Source of the DNA: Canna indica
Lineage: Eukaryota > Streptophyta > Magnoliopsida > Zingiberales > Cannaceae
Length of the DNA stretch: 64,000 nt
Reading direction: 5' to 3'
Assembly: GCA_034359265.1 (NCBI GenBank)
Contig: CP136891.1
Coordinates: 86,632,001-86,696,000, forward strand
The position numbers and the translations under genes were made by a program. Shown one piece after another: positions 45,057-55,998 of this stretch. The notes beneath the pieces were generated by a model. The model was not told the DNA's origin. It did not search any database and saw only the letters and a program-made list of their open reading frames with translations. How positions within the stretch are numbered: position 1 is the stretch's first letter; each line of letters starts with the position of its first letter.

Positions 45057-45692
45057 CTAATGACATAGCACGAACCTCGTGAGGCCCAACACGCCGCAGG
45101 ACAGAGCGATGAGCACCATAGTGACCAGATCTCGGGCAGACCACTTGCGCACCTTGGCAGCGCCGCCCTTGGCCTCCACGCGCAGGCTCTTAGCCCGCCG
45201 CAGCGCGTCCACCTCCTTGAGCAGGTCGAACTCGGTCCCCTTCCGCTTCAGCTCCTCCACGCACTTCGCCAGCAGCACCGCGTCCTCCCGCTCCCGCTCC
45301 AGCAGCCGCTCCAGCACGCACTCCGTGTCGGTCTTGTACCGGACGGCCCACACGATTGCCATGGAGCAGAGGAAGGAGCAGACGCAGGGGATCCAGGACC
45401 GGCGGCACGCGGCGGAGGGGGAGGCGGCGGCGGCGGAGGCGGAATAGAGGAGGAGGAGGACGAGGGAGTGGAAGACGAAGAAGCCGCAGTAGAGGCCGGC
45501 GATCTCGCGGCGAACGGAGTCGACGCGGGACTCCCGTAGGGCGACGCGACGCGCGACGATCTCCTCCTCCTTGATCCACTGCTTGAGGAGGAGCTTGTGG
45601 GTGGCGCTCTCCGCGATCTGGTGGAGCGGGTGACGAGACTTGCGGTGGATATCCGCCGCCGACGTTCCGCTGCTTCCTTCACCGGTTGACAT
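45057..45692 (-). CDS. Plant membrane protein of unknown function, three predicted TM segments
   Basis: An intronless, GC-rich gene for 211 residues. I do not recognise a named family, though the composition is that of a real gene. Residues 1-60 are hydrophilic with a helical, charged stretch (LLLKQWIKEEEIVARRVALRES). Transmembrane segments are likely at 65-87 (IAGLYCGFFVFHSLVLLLLYS), 100-117 (WIPCVCSFLCSMAIVWAV) and 188-209 (LVTMVLIALSCGVLGLTRFVL). Residues 121-172 look like a coiled coil (ECVLERLLEREREDAVLLAK, then EELKRKGTEFDLLKEVDALR). The frame is open upstream to 45893, but the ATG at 45692 is favoured by the coding look downstream and by a GA-repeat leader. A minus-strand TATA-like word lies at 45868-45875. 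Confidence 0.82.
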   Translation of the reverse strand: MSTGEGSSGTSAADIHRKSRHPLHQIAESATHKLLLKQWIKEEEIVARRVALRESRVDSVRREIAGLYCGFFVFHSLVLLLLYSASAAAASPSAACRRSWIPCVCSFLCSMAIVWAVRYKTDTECVLERLLEREREDAVLLAKCVEELKRKGTEFDLLKEVDALRRAKSLRVEAKGGAAKVRKWSARDLVTMVLIALSCGVLGLTRFVLCH

Positions 45693-45710
45693 CTTCCTGG
45701 ATTCTTCGTG

Positions 45711-45732
45711 AGAGAGAGAGAGAGAGAGAGAG
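45711..45732. repeat. (GA)n microsatellite in the leader of the membrane-protein gene
   Basis: Eleven GA units, which read CT on the transcribed strand, about 20 bases before the ATG. CT tracts are common in plant leaders. Confidence 0.85.
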
Positions 45733-45899
45733 ATGGAATTGGGAACGAGAGGGAGGAGTTTAAACGGGTGGTGTTGCAACGGTCGAATCGAGGGCAACTG
45801 GTGGGGATGTGCACGAATTAGTACACGATGCAGGCTCCAACGGTCGAATTCCTTTGGTTTCATCAGTCTATATACATACGAAACGTCTCTCAAACGGCG

Positions 45900-46339
45900 G
45901 TTGCGATTAAATTATGTTTAAAATAATATTTATTGCTAATCGCGTTATTAAATTGCATCTTAATTAACGATTTCTTCATGTACTACTCTCTAATTCTGTC
46001 GCCTTCGTGATTCCAAAAGCACAAATAATGAAGTTGGTCTTCAATATTTACCTTATTATACATTGCTTAGTTATCTTATGGACATGTTAATTTAATCTTT
46101 AGGGCCGTCCAAAGAATATTTGATAAGATCCGCAATCCAATTAGAGACGAAATCGAACCATTTGCCAATCACAATCAATAAGCTTGCAAGGAAATCTCAT
46201 CAACGTTCACGCATCCCCTTCCTTAAGCTCAAAGCCCAAAAGCTGAGGCCTGAGGGAGAAGAGAATCGCCATTGATGGCCTCTGTATAACCCATACCCAT
46301 CCTCTCCAAAGCCCAAAGCTGTCACCTTTAAGACTCGCT
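45900..46339. other. Intergenic, no gene
   Basis: AT-rich to 46100, then mixed composition. No reading frame or repeat worth naming. Confidence 0.4.
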
Positions 46340-46380
46340 TCTCCATCTCTTGCTCCGCTCCCTCGCCTCAGTAGCAGGAA

Positions 46381-46720
46381 GTCTCCGTGCAGGGCTCCTC
46401 TCCCGGGATGTTCTCTGCGGCCTTGGATGCATTGTCCTCGCTCCTCCTCTCCTCCGTCACCGCGCCGCTACCAGCCTCCGCGGACATCCCCGGCCTCACC
46501 CCCGTGCAAGGAATCCAAGGCCTTCGCCAAGCGCCAGAAGCAGTCTGTCAAGGAGCTGGAGAACTCCCTCAAGAAGTACGCGACCGACTCGGCGCCGGCG
46601 CTCGCCATCAAGGCACGAAAAGAAGCCTACGATGAAGGAGATCATCATCGAGGTGGCCGCTCGCTACCAGGCTGCTGTGGAGGGGCTACATTTGGCCGGA
46701 GCTGCCATTTTCTTCATCTA
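46381..46720 (+). pseudogene. PSAF: Photosystem I subunit III (PsaF) pseudogene
   Basis: PsaF is the lumenal PSI subunit that docks plastocyanin. Three pieces in shifting frames match it. First is the end of the transit region and start of the mature chain, [19 protein letters not shown] then ADIPGLTP. Second, in the next frame, [20 protein letters not shown] and [15 protein letters not shown]. Third, in another frame, [17 protein letters not shown]. An extra base between the codons for LTP and CKES causes the first shift. The second junction joins ALAI directly to EKKPTMKEI, removing about 65 codons, including the conserved IEKTKRRFDNYG and membrane segments. The end is also degraded. It cannot encode a working subunit. 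The intact gene must be elsewhere in the genome. Confidence 0.9.
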
Positions 46721-47474
46721 AAGATTGCCTCTTCGTGGCTCCTTTCTTCTCTATCTATGAAGTATGAATCAACAATCAACAAACCCACTATCTCATCCAT
46801 TGCCTGTAAAAATTATATATTCTTTTGCTTCCATTAATTTATTGATGTCATGTGTCTCAATATGTTATTGCAGTTGAATGGATAGAGAAGCCAGGGGAGG
46901 GGAATTCAATATGCAGTGGCCAAGGAAGAAAAATTATATATATGCAGTATCTTTATTTGTATTATCTAATTTTTCTCTTGCAACATAGATTGCAGCTCCA
47001 TGTAGGTGTTTCAAAACAGAGTGCAATTTTTCACCTTTATTTTATTAAATAAAGAAAGTAAAAAAAGCAAGCTGTATTTTTAAAAGCGATTATTTTGGAT
47101 GAATAACCTGCACAATTGTCAAGTATCCTAATTAATTTTGGTGGCTCCCCACAACTTAATAGAGCAAAAAACATGCAGTCATTCATGTCTCTTTTTGGCT
47201 TGTAATTAAATTAATAGCTTGATCATATCATACCCGTGGTCCGAACCTTTAAACATTATATCATTAATTAGAGAACTCTTATATACTAATAGCAGAAGAA
47301 TAATTCAAGACATTAATTAGCATCTATCAAATTCTATATATAACTAGAAATGCTTGGTCTGCATGCAAGCCAAAAAGCTACAATATGCATACATGTTCAT
47401 CTAAATATCAAAATAGTCTTCTGAAAGATGAGGAAAGCTTTGGTTTTTATATATATGTATATGATGCTAATTGA
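46721..47474. other. Intergenic, no gene
   Basis: AT-rich; 3' flank of the LBD gene. Nothing coding. Confidence 0.4.
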
Positions 47475-48287
47475 TTAGCATGACCAAATTGGTGGCTCGC
47501 CCAAGTTAGTCTGTTCCAGCACCACCATATCCAGGGCAAAGATTGACGACGACGACTTGGTATTGATAGGATCAGTCACCATCAGCTGAGTGTGATTGGG
47601 GGACGTGGATGAGGAGTCCATGGTGATGGTGCTCCCTGTGCCTAATAAGGGGCTCTGGCCGAGGCCGAAGTGAGCGAGGTAGGCGGCGTGGCTCATGCGC
47701 AACCGCACCATCTGGGCTTGAGCTACAGCAAGCTGTGCTTCGAGAGCCTGGATTTGGCAATGGAGGGAAGAGATGGTGCCGACACAACCATATACTGGAT
47801 CTCTCAGCCGAGCATTGGCCTCGTACACCAGGCTGCTTACTGCATCCCCTCGCTGCTGCACTGCTATCTCCTGTACTCATACAATATATATGAAAAAGCT
47901 TTAATTACATGGATATGTAAGGTGGGCTAATATGCTGTTCTGCAATAACTTTCCATGCATGGTTTTGCTCCTTTGAACTAATAAGTTCATGCTTTGCTCT
48001 TTAATTATAGTGGCTGTTAATTTTGTCTCTGTACTCAAGGAATTAATGCAGCAATTTGAATGTAATTGAACTAATGCAGTGTGTGGAGGGAGAGATCGAG
48101 AGACCTGCAAGAGCTTGCTGACATTGCTAGCTCCGAACACCTTGTGCACGTTTGCGAACTTGTGCGGCTCGTCGGCGGGGAAGTGCGGGGCAAAGATGCA
48201 GTCCTGCGTGCATCGCCTCCTCAAGAGCTTGCAGGCGGCGCAGGGAGAAACTGCGCTGTGCTTTCTTCCAGCTGCTGCCTCCTTCAT
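47475..48287 (-). CDS. LOB-domain (LBD/AS2) transcription factor, class I
   Basis: Two exons on the minus strand, 48287-48105 and 47870-47475, joined by a GT-AG intron with frame kept; 192 residues. The LOB domain is complete: the zinc-finger-like block CAACKLLRRRCTQDC (C16, C19, C26, C30; the C-x2-C-x6-C-x3-C spacing), the GAS block (FANVHKVFGASNVSKLLQEI, then AVSSLVYEANARLRDPVYGC) and the leucine-zipper-like VGTISSLHCQIQALEAQLAV. The intron splits the domain after SKLLQ, the usual place for this family. Class I LBD proteins regulate organ-boundary and lateral-organ development; the closest named relative is not certain (LBD1, LBD11, LBD3/4 type). The frame extends upstream to 48308 without an ATG, so 48287 is the start. 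Confidence 0.95.
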
Positions 48288-48408
48288 CTTCTTCCTCCAC
48301 TCGATCAATCTCCAACCTTAATTTGGTATTGCTTAGAATTCGACCTACTGCCGTTTAGCAGTAGCCGCCCATTTTGGGGTTAATACCTGCCTTCTTAAAT
48401 AACCTGTG

Positions 48409-48443
48409 TGTGTGTGAGAGAGAGAGAGAGGGAGAGAGAGAGA
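48409..48443. repeat. (TG)n(AG)n microsatellite upstream of the LBD gene
   Basis: TGTGTGTGTG passes into about thirteen GA units with one GG interruption; likely in the leader or core promoter. Confidence 0.8.
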
Positions 48444-51400
48444 AGGAAAAAGAAAAGTAAGCATGCAATAAGGAGTAAAGTAAAGCAAGCAGACAAGAAA
48501 GCAAGGTTGGGTGAGGGAAGTAACTCAGTAAGGGGAAGAAAATTAATGGAGTGAGGGATAAAGATGTGGTAAGACAACAACATTTTCTTTGACAAGATGT
48601 TCTCTATGGTATCTACAGTCAACGTGCACGTGGTGAGGAGATCTTAACTCAGTTTGACCCTATCTTCCTTATGTAACACGTCCTCTTCTGAGCTCTCCAT
48701 TGCATGCGCAACGGTGTGCAATTAATTGAACACAATGCATGTGGAAGATGAGGACAAGAACAAGTCTCAACTTTCAAGTATGTGTTATGCTCGGTTCGAA
48801 ATCAGAACATTGAGAGGCTTCAAAAAGATTAAGTGGACGAGATCGATCACAAAGAGTTATTCTCCGTTGTCCATCAGTAACAAAATAAAAAAGAAACAAT
48901 CATACATTTAATTATTTTCCCCATAGTTATGACTCAATGCTGATTCATTTCAGTGAGGTGAGACTGAACTGTGCCACTCCCGGATCATACTGGCAGAGGC
49001 AAAAACATGGCAGTAGAGGACAATATACCCACACTTTGAATAGGTGATAGAGGTAGACAAGCTATTTAACGAGGTAGACAAGCTATTTAACGAGTGACAC
49101 TTTGAAATGATGGGGAACATGAGAGCCCACAACGCCCCTGGATTAGGCCACCAGGTGGGACCCAGGAGCAGGTGCATTCTACATGGATAGAACAGGAGGC
49201 AATAAAGAGCTTCGCCTCCTTCTCTGTACCTCGTTGCTTCTAGCTTTAGATAACATCTCTGATTGTTCTTGTCAAACAGGGCCTTTTTGACAGTATGCAG
49301 TTCTTTTGGTTCTTGTTCACAGAAATCAGCTTTTGATATCATATATTGCAAAGAAAAAGAGTTATTTATTTTCTGTAATTGCTAAGAATTTCAAAATCCA
49401 TTGGAAATGAGAATTTTAGATTAAGTTAAAGTGTAGAGCAGAGTAGCTCTCAGCTATTATCCTTTCGCATAGCACATTCCCTCTATTGGCTTAAGAAGAA
49501 GCCAATCCGCCTGCTGCATTCACATCTTTCGACAACTAAAATCTTGTGAGGACAACAAGAATCTTGAAGGGACTGTACGGCGCCCGCATTACCTTGCCGT
49601 TCCCACACGCCTTCTGACCCAGAGAGAGAGACATCGATGTCTTCTCTGCTTCTGCACCAAGCGTATGAAACATATCATGTTCCGGGGACTTGGGATCCCT
49701 TTTGCACTAATCCCACCTTGAAGCAGTACTTTTCCAAATAATTAGTCACCCATCCCGAATCTACAATGCATAGGGCTTATCAAATATCAATTACATAGAC
49801 TTCTTTAATGTCTCGCTAATGGTGCATTGTTTTCTTTCCTAAACTTTGATGGAGGAAATTGAAAGAACGGCTCAGGTATAGACAGTAATCTACTAGGAAA
49901 GTCAGTGATGATTAAGCAATAATTATCTACCTACCGCAAAAGAAAGTTTAGTTAAATTAATTACAAAGAATCAAGACAAGATTAACCTTTTAAGTATCCA
50001 CAGCATGCCACAGTATGAAACATAGATCTTCTATCATAAAAATTAAACAATACAGTGATTTTGTCTTAAGCCACCGACGCATTCTATGGACCATTCACAT
50101 CACGCCTTTATATCTCTAACTATTACTCTCTCTCTCTCTCTGTTATGGTTTTTGATAATCCACATGTTGGTCTTCAATCAGAAACAAACCAATCCATCTT
50201 AACAATCTTGCTTTGACTCACAATTTGATTCTGATATCCTGTCTTAAAGTAATTTATTTGATTGGAAGGCCATCATACATCAAGGCCTTTTTTTTCTTTT
50301 TTCTTTTGAACACGCGGTCCTAATTAATCAGCATGACAAGAGAGACTTGTCTGATACAATGAAATCCTCATAAATGTCAACATGAGGTCCACTTCTTTGT
50401 TAGGAAGTTTAGAATTCTCACGTGACCAAAGGTTGATTCTAATATATCCAGTAAATGATAATGGAATGATAAATAAAATTAGTATAAATATAACTCATCT
50501 TTGTGACGAAAAGGGTTTGATGGACAACACAAAGCATCTCTCGCTTTTACCAAGGAAAAGGGAGAGACTGCGTGAGGGATTGCAAGCACGCGCAGTGATA
50601 GTAATTAAGAGTAGTTGTTCACGGCTTCATGAACCTTAAAAACACGAACTTGCTTGTTGCATGCGCAGTGATGCCATCACAAAAATACAAACTTGCGTGT
50701 TCATGGGTTCTTACAGGTAGTCTGTTATTATGAAAGGCATGATGTCATATGTAGGAGAAGATTCTGATTTATATGAGCAGAAGTCCTAGTACTGCACAAT
50801 AAAGAAAATGTATTTTCAGTGTATGCAGCTGATAATAAAAGAAACATCCTAATCATCGACAAAATTATGTATTCATGAAAATATATGCATGCATCAAACT
50901 CAACCTCATTGTTAATTAAGAAGATCTAACTCAGGTTTCTTTTTCTTGAGGGAACCGGAGGGATGTTAGTCCACAATAAAGAAGATCTGATTCAGGTTTA
51001 AATTGGATATATACTTCCCTCGTTTCCTTGCTCCTCCCTTCTGAGCACTTTCTTTAATTTGCTCTTCTGCATCGTCTATCCTGTATTCAAGAAGTCATCC
51101 GACAAATGAAAGAAATTACAATCACAATGGTGGAGAATCATCATTTCATTCAGCTGCATGTCAGGCAGATGTTCTGCCAAAAGCTTCCTCAAAGCACTGC
51201 ATGCTGCAAAGCCGTTGGAAAATTTTTGGCTTATTGGCAGAATCAAATACTGTTACTGAATTCACATCATCAACCGAGCTCAGTTTGATAAGAGATAATA
51301 ATGCATTAATGCCAACCATTTATTCTGATTGCAAAGTACATCAAAGGAAAAGAAACAATTTTATGGAACAGTAACAATTCTTTTCTATGAACATATCAGA

Positions 51401-51686
51401 CATTTGATTGTTCATTAAATAGCTTAAAAGTTCCTCATGATTGACCGAAGCAGTAAGTAGTATATCTTAGAAAGCCAACGGATCGCATTAGTTCCCGTAG
51501 TTCTTACTGTTAAAGCTATCATCGTTAAGAAACTTTGTCGTAAACTGCACTTCCAAAAGTATTATACCTAAAATATCTTGTCAGCAATAAGAAACCAGTT
51601 GCCTATCCTAACTCCTCAGAGTTATGCATTTGAATTTGCAGTTGACATATAGAACAGAATAGTCAGTCACCAGGTTGGACGTATCT
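48444..51686. other. Intergenic, no supported gene
   Basis: About 3.2 kb. A 133-codon open frame at 48950-49351 on the minus strand shows no family match or codon bias. It includes a perfect 21-bp tandem duplication (GAGGTAGACAAGCTATTTAAC) at about 49050-49091. A CT run lies at 50127-50142. No repeat family or promoter could be recognised. Confidence 0.45.
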
Positions 51687-54600
51687 TCAGTTCTCATGGC
51701 TCAAAATGGCCTCAAAATTTGGAGTAATATATTTATTCCAAATATTGCCATCATTAGATCTTTGCTGTTGATCATTATCTTGGGAGCACACCTTAGTCGG
51801 GCCGTCAAATGTAAGAAACTTGGCTTCACTCTTGTTCCCGATTGATGTTGATTCATGGAGCTTCCAGGAAAAAGGAAGCTTGGCATATCTCTGGTAGAAC
51901 GCCAATGCAGTTGCTATACTAACATCATTTACCCTGCAACAATGCTCATGCAATTCAGTGAAGAAGATGGAATGAATTTGATTAATGATATCCAACCAAA
52001 GATGCTGAGATTGAATTTTATTCGTGTTATGCTTAAAGAAAAAAAGACCTATTTGTTGGAGGCTAGTCTTCCCTCCCTGCCCACACATGAGGGTAATAGT
52101 TGAAGCTTTTAATATTAAGCATATAAATTAGTATATCATGTCTCATGTAATAATTGAAGCTTTTAATATATATATATATAATGATTTTTATCAATAAATT
52201 AGGAGATATTGTACCTAAATTTAAGTGTACCTCGTATCCTGATGGAAAGCATGCATCAAAATTCTCAGTAATGTTTAATTCAAGTAGACAAACAAAAGTT
52301 AATAATTAATTCAAGATATCCTTAAAAAAGTACTGAGAGGGAATGGGAAAACCTTTGGGGTTTAAGATCCAGAACTTTGGTCCACCACAAAATAGCATCG
52401 GTGAGATTATTCTCAAGCTTCCTTGCATCAAGCAAAAGCAGATTTAAGTCAGGTAAGCAAGCATCTTTGTCATAAGGTTCATTGGACACCCAAGTCTTTG
52501 CTGCCGTTCTTTGGATTGCACTTAAAACATCAGTGTTTACATAATCGCCCAATCTTCTACCACAATCTTCAGCAGCTGCAATAGCATGAGTCCCCAGGTC
52601 AATATCAAAGATCTCTTCAACATGTCCCTGTAGGTGAAAATCCAGTCGTCATGTTAGAAAAATGAGTATTCATAATTAAAGATAAAAAGGCATTTTTTTT
52701 GTTCCATGAAGATATGTTACGGAATCTGATTATGTAACGTAATTGACCATTAACTATCTACTACTTTTCATGTTCACCAACCTCATTTTTCTTAATGAAG
52801 ACCATAATAAACAACATCTTAACAATTAACAATTAAAATGATAGACCCTGTACTCCCTTAGTTTCTCTTGATGGAATACAGAGTTCTTTTCCTAAAAAAC
52901 AAGAACAATTAAAATGATATATAGGCTTATTGAAATTGTATTGTGCACTATCAGATCACTTGTCGGAAAACCGAAAGTATCACATTCTGAAAAGATCTAT
53001 CAAATGACACATTTAGTTGTATTATCATGGGTTAATTAATGAATATATCATGACTTTTACCGAAATTCCCAAATCTATCACGACTTTTCATTTGTTTCAA
53101 ATGCAGGCTTCGACTCTCGATTCGTTGCAATTGTAGCACACCGTCAGACTCTCGTTAAGTTTTCCGTTAAACTACTGACCTAACAACGATGACGTGTCTT
53201 AATAAGTCCAGTCAGTCGTTAAATTAATATATAAAAAACTAAATAGCTGACGTGTATTAGTAAGTATAGTCAACATTTTTTTATTTAATTTTTTTTTATT
53301 TAAATTTTTTATATTAATTTAATGGCCGACTGAACTTATTAAGATACGTCATTGTTGTCAGGTCAGCAATTTAACGAGAAACTTAACCAGAGTTTGACGG
53401 TGTGCTACAGTTGAAACGAATCGAGAGTTGAAGCCTGCATTTGAAACAAATGAAAAGTTGTGATAGATTTGTGAATTTTGGTAAAAGTCGTGATATATTC
53501 ATTAATTAACCCTATTATCATATATCATGTATTGATGCAAGTAAACCCAACTCTATGTCCTGTAATTCATCAAATAGCAAAATTCAGAATGAAAGCAGAT
53601 GTACATTAATTGGAGAGATAGGCCATTAAAGAAGTACCTCAATGATGGTACTTGGTGAAACATACAGAAATTTCTTCACCGAGGAGTCCACACTTGGGAT
53701 GACAAAAGGTAGAATTTCAGGAAGTAAGGGCCCAAGCAATTCTTCACTCAGTGTAGGAGACATTAACTTCTTCTTTACTTCCTTCAACCTACAAAAAGTT
53801 AGGCATTAGCATTACAACAATACATTTGCAAAATCATGCATGCGGACGACTTACCCAATGATTTGAATGTTGGAATGAGGCAAGAGAACTTTCAGCTTAT
53901 AATAGGATAACTTCTTATCTTCGTTTTCAGGCACAAAGAAATGAAAAAAGATTCTCTCTGGATGTCTGGAACAGAAAATACACACTGATAAGTTTCAATG
54001 AAATGAAATTGAAGATGAAGATGACGTCAGTAAGACTGATTGGTTAAAGGTAAAGGATAATAAATCTAGTAAGCAAAATTTAACATCCATCAAACAAAGA
54101 AGAAGAAAAGTAGGTTTAAACACATTTCAGATTTGATTTTTGTTACAACCCGCTTGATGGGATAACTGACCCATCAACTTCATAGACCAACCTATTGGCC
54201 TAATTAAAATGCTTAAGCTGAAGTTGATGGTAGCACATCCATCAAGCCTTATAAGCCAACACCACATCCAACATACCCCCGATGTGGGACTAAACCGGGG
54301 TATTACATTAACAAAAGCAATCACACCATCTTCTTATTGACTTAATACACAGGACCTGTATTTTCTCAATTACCACAACAGAACCAATATTCTGATTTCT
54401 ATATCTGAAGTTAACATCACTCTACATCACAGTCAACGTAATTGAATTATATGAGTCAATTTCACTATTCAATCAATGCATCCAACTGTAAACTTAAAAG
54501 AATCTCAGTTTGGCTATTAAATTAACAAAAACGAAGACCAAGAAGGATTAAAGAAGAACCTTGAGTTAGAAAGAGTGGAATTTGCTAGCACAGCGAGGAC

Positions 54601-55202
54601 CCGGAGATCCAGGCAATCCATGGAAGAAAATACATCTAATCTTCCGACTTCCTTGTCTTGCTTTCTCATGGCATTATGATCTTCGTTTTCAGAAGCCTTC
54701 GGATTAGTAGACTGTTCCTGTTCATAAAATTTTCTAAGTTCATAAACAACAGTTTTCATGAATTCTACTCTCTGTGCACATCTATAGGAATATGCAGCTC
54801 CAAACATAGAGAAACCAAGCTTTGAAACTCAAACCCTGCAGAATTAACTTTAAGAACTCAACCAAGAAAGTCAGGGGGAAGGGGAAAAAGAAGTTTCTTT
54901 GGATATATATACAGTACAAAGAAGCTTACGATGGGTTGCGAGCGATTATAGTTTATAGGGATCCAGTTGCGATAAGGGTCGGAGGGGTCGCGGAAATGGG
55001 TGGCGGGAAAAAACTGGAGGCAGCCGAGAAGGACGATGAGCCCTAAGGCGAGAGACTGCAGGAACGGGCGGGGCCGCGGCGGCGGGTCGATATCCGCGTG
55101 AAGTGGGGCGGTGACCGGCGGGCGAGGCCTCTCCGAGGACGCAGGCCGCCGCGAGAGGCCGGAGCCGGAAGCGTGGGCGCTCGGGTCGTAGAAGGAGGCC
55201 AT
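51687..55202 (-). CDS. GT8-like type II membrane protein
   Basis: Six coding exons on the minus strand: 55202-54930, 54819-54560, 53965-53855, 53788-53638, 52627-52353, 51933-51687; 438 residues. A proline-rich cytosolic end is followed by one transmembrane anchor (about 47-66, FLQSLALGLIVLLGCLQFFP), so a Golgi type II protein is likely. The lumenal part follows the order of glycosyltransferase family 8: CLDLRVLAVLANSTLSNSR, FFHFFVPENEDKKLSYYKLK, FVIPSVDSSVKKFLYVSPST, EIFDIDLGTHAIAAAEDC, YVNTDVLSAIQR and DKDACLPDLNLLLLDARKLE. The DxD metal-binding motif expected after FLYV is replaced by SPST, so catalysis is doubtful. The exon 2 acceptor (TTTCAAAG) is weak; the stronger TGCAG at 54838-54836 would bring in a stop. 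All other junctions are standard. Confidence 0.82.
53029..53512. mobile_element. Mutator-like (MULE) foldback MITE, 484 bp, in the GT8-like intron 4
   Basis: The two halves are reverse complements for over 200 bp each, starting GGGTTAATTAATG, with an AT-rich centre. A perfect 9-bp target duplication TATTATCAT flanks it (53020-53028 and 53513-53521). Very long terminal repeats and a 9-bp duplication define Mutator-like elements. There is no coding content. It lies in intron 4 of the GT8-like gene (52628-53637) and could form a strong hairpin in the pre-mRNA. Confidence 0.95.
54141..54307. mobile_element. Possible short solo LTR or TRIM in GT8-like intron 2
   Basis: TGTTACAACCCGCTTGATGG at one end and CCGATGTGGGACTAAACCGG, then GGTATTACATTAACA, at the other. 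The GATGTGGGACTAAACC phrase is frequent near the ends of short plant LTRs. The target duplication is not clear. Confidence 0.35.
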
Positions 55203-55998
55203 GGCCCAAGCCGCGGCGCCGCTCCTCTCTGGCTACGAGACGCCTCAACTTTAAAGCTGCCAAGGAGCTAGCGAGGCGGAGAGGAGGAGGAAGAAGGAAA
55301 AGGAAAGGATGAGGCCAAAACGGCGGCCGGCCTTGAGGTCAACGGTTCCTTGCCGAAGTCGAAAAGTTTCTTTTTCTTTTCGCTCGCGAGTCAACGGTGA
55401 CACAGCCGGCCAGGCGCGAATCACGTGTCTGAGGCCTCTTTCAGGATCCAGGACAAAGTTATGGTCTCATTCGTCAGAACCAATCATAGAGAAAGGAAAC
55501 CTGTATCCTGTTGTGAAAGAGGCAGATAAAAACATCACGCCCCCTGTACGTTGTTTGGGGAGAGATGCCAGATCTTAAAAGAAAGGCGGAAACGCAGCCT
55601 GGCCAGCTTATACAATGGAGACGAAATGATCCAAAACTAATCAAATCATTCCAGCTTTTCCAACCTATAAAAGTGTGAATCTTCGTTACATACATTGGAT
55701 CTCAAGGATCTTTTATATCAAACCGGTATACAATTTAGTCATGCACCTGTACATGCTGTATAAAAGTAAAACCTATCCTTCCATTCATCACTATATTTGG
55801 ATTACATGTATGTCTTACTCGCAAGGAGCAAGATTACAATCTATGTATCCATACTGAGTTAACTCACAAGCCAACTTCTCATTAATTCGTTTGGCGCAGT
55901 AATTAATTAATGATGTATACTGTCATCAACTCATCATCAAGCATGCATGCAGTTCTTAATAATTAATAAAAGCACTGCATGCATGCATGGATTATTGA
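55203..55998. other. Spacer between the GT8-like and NAC genes
   Basis: 55203-55450 is the GC-rich promoter side of the GT8-like gene. 55450-55998 is the 3' flank of the NAC gene. No further gene seen. Confidence 0.45.

Noticed and set aside
48950..49351. 133-codon minus-strand frame
   Set aside because: No recognisable motif or codon bias; contains a tandem 21-bp duplication. It may be chance.
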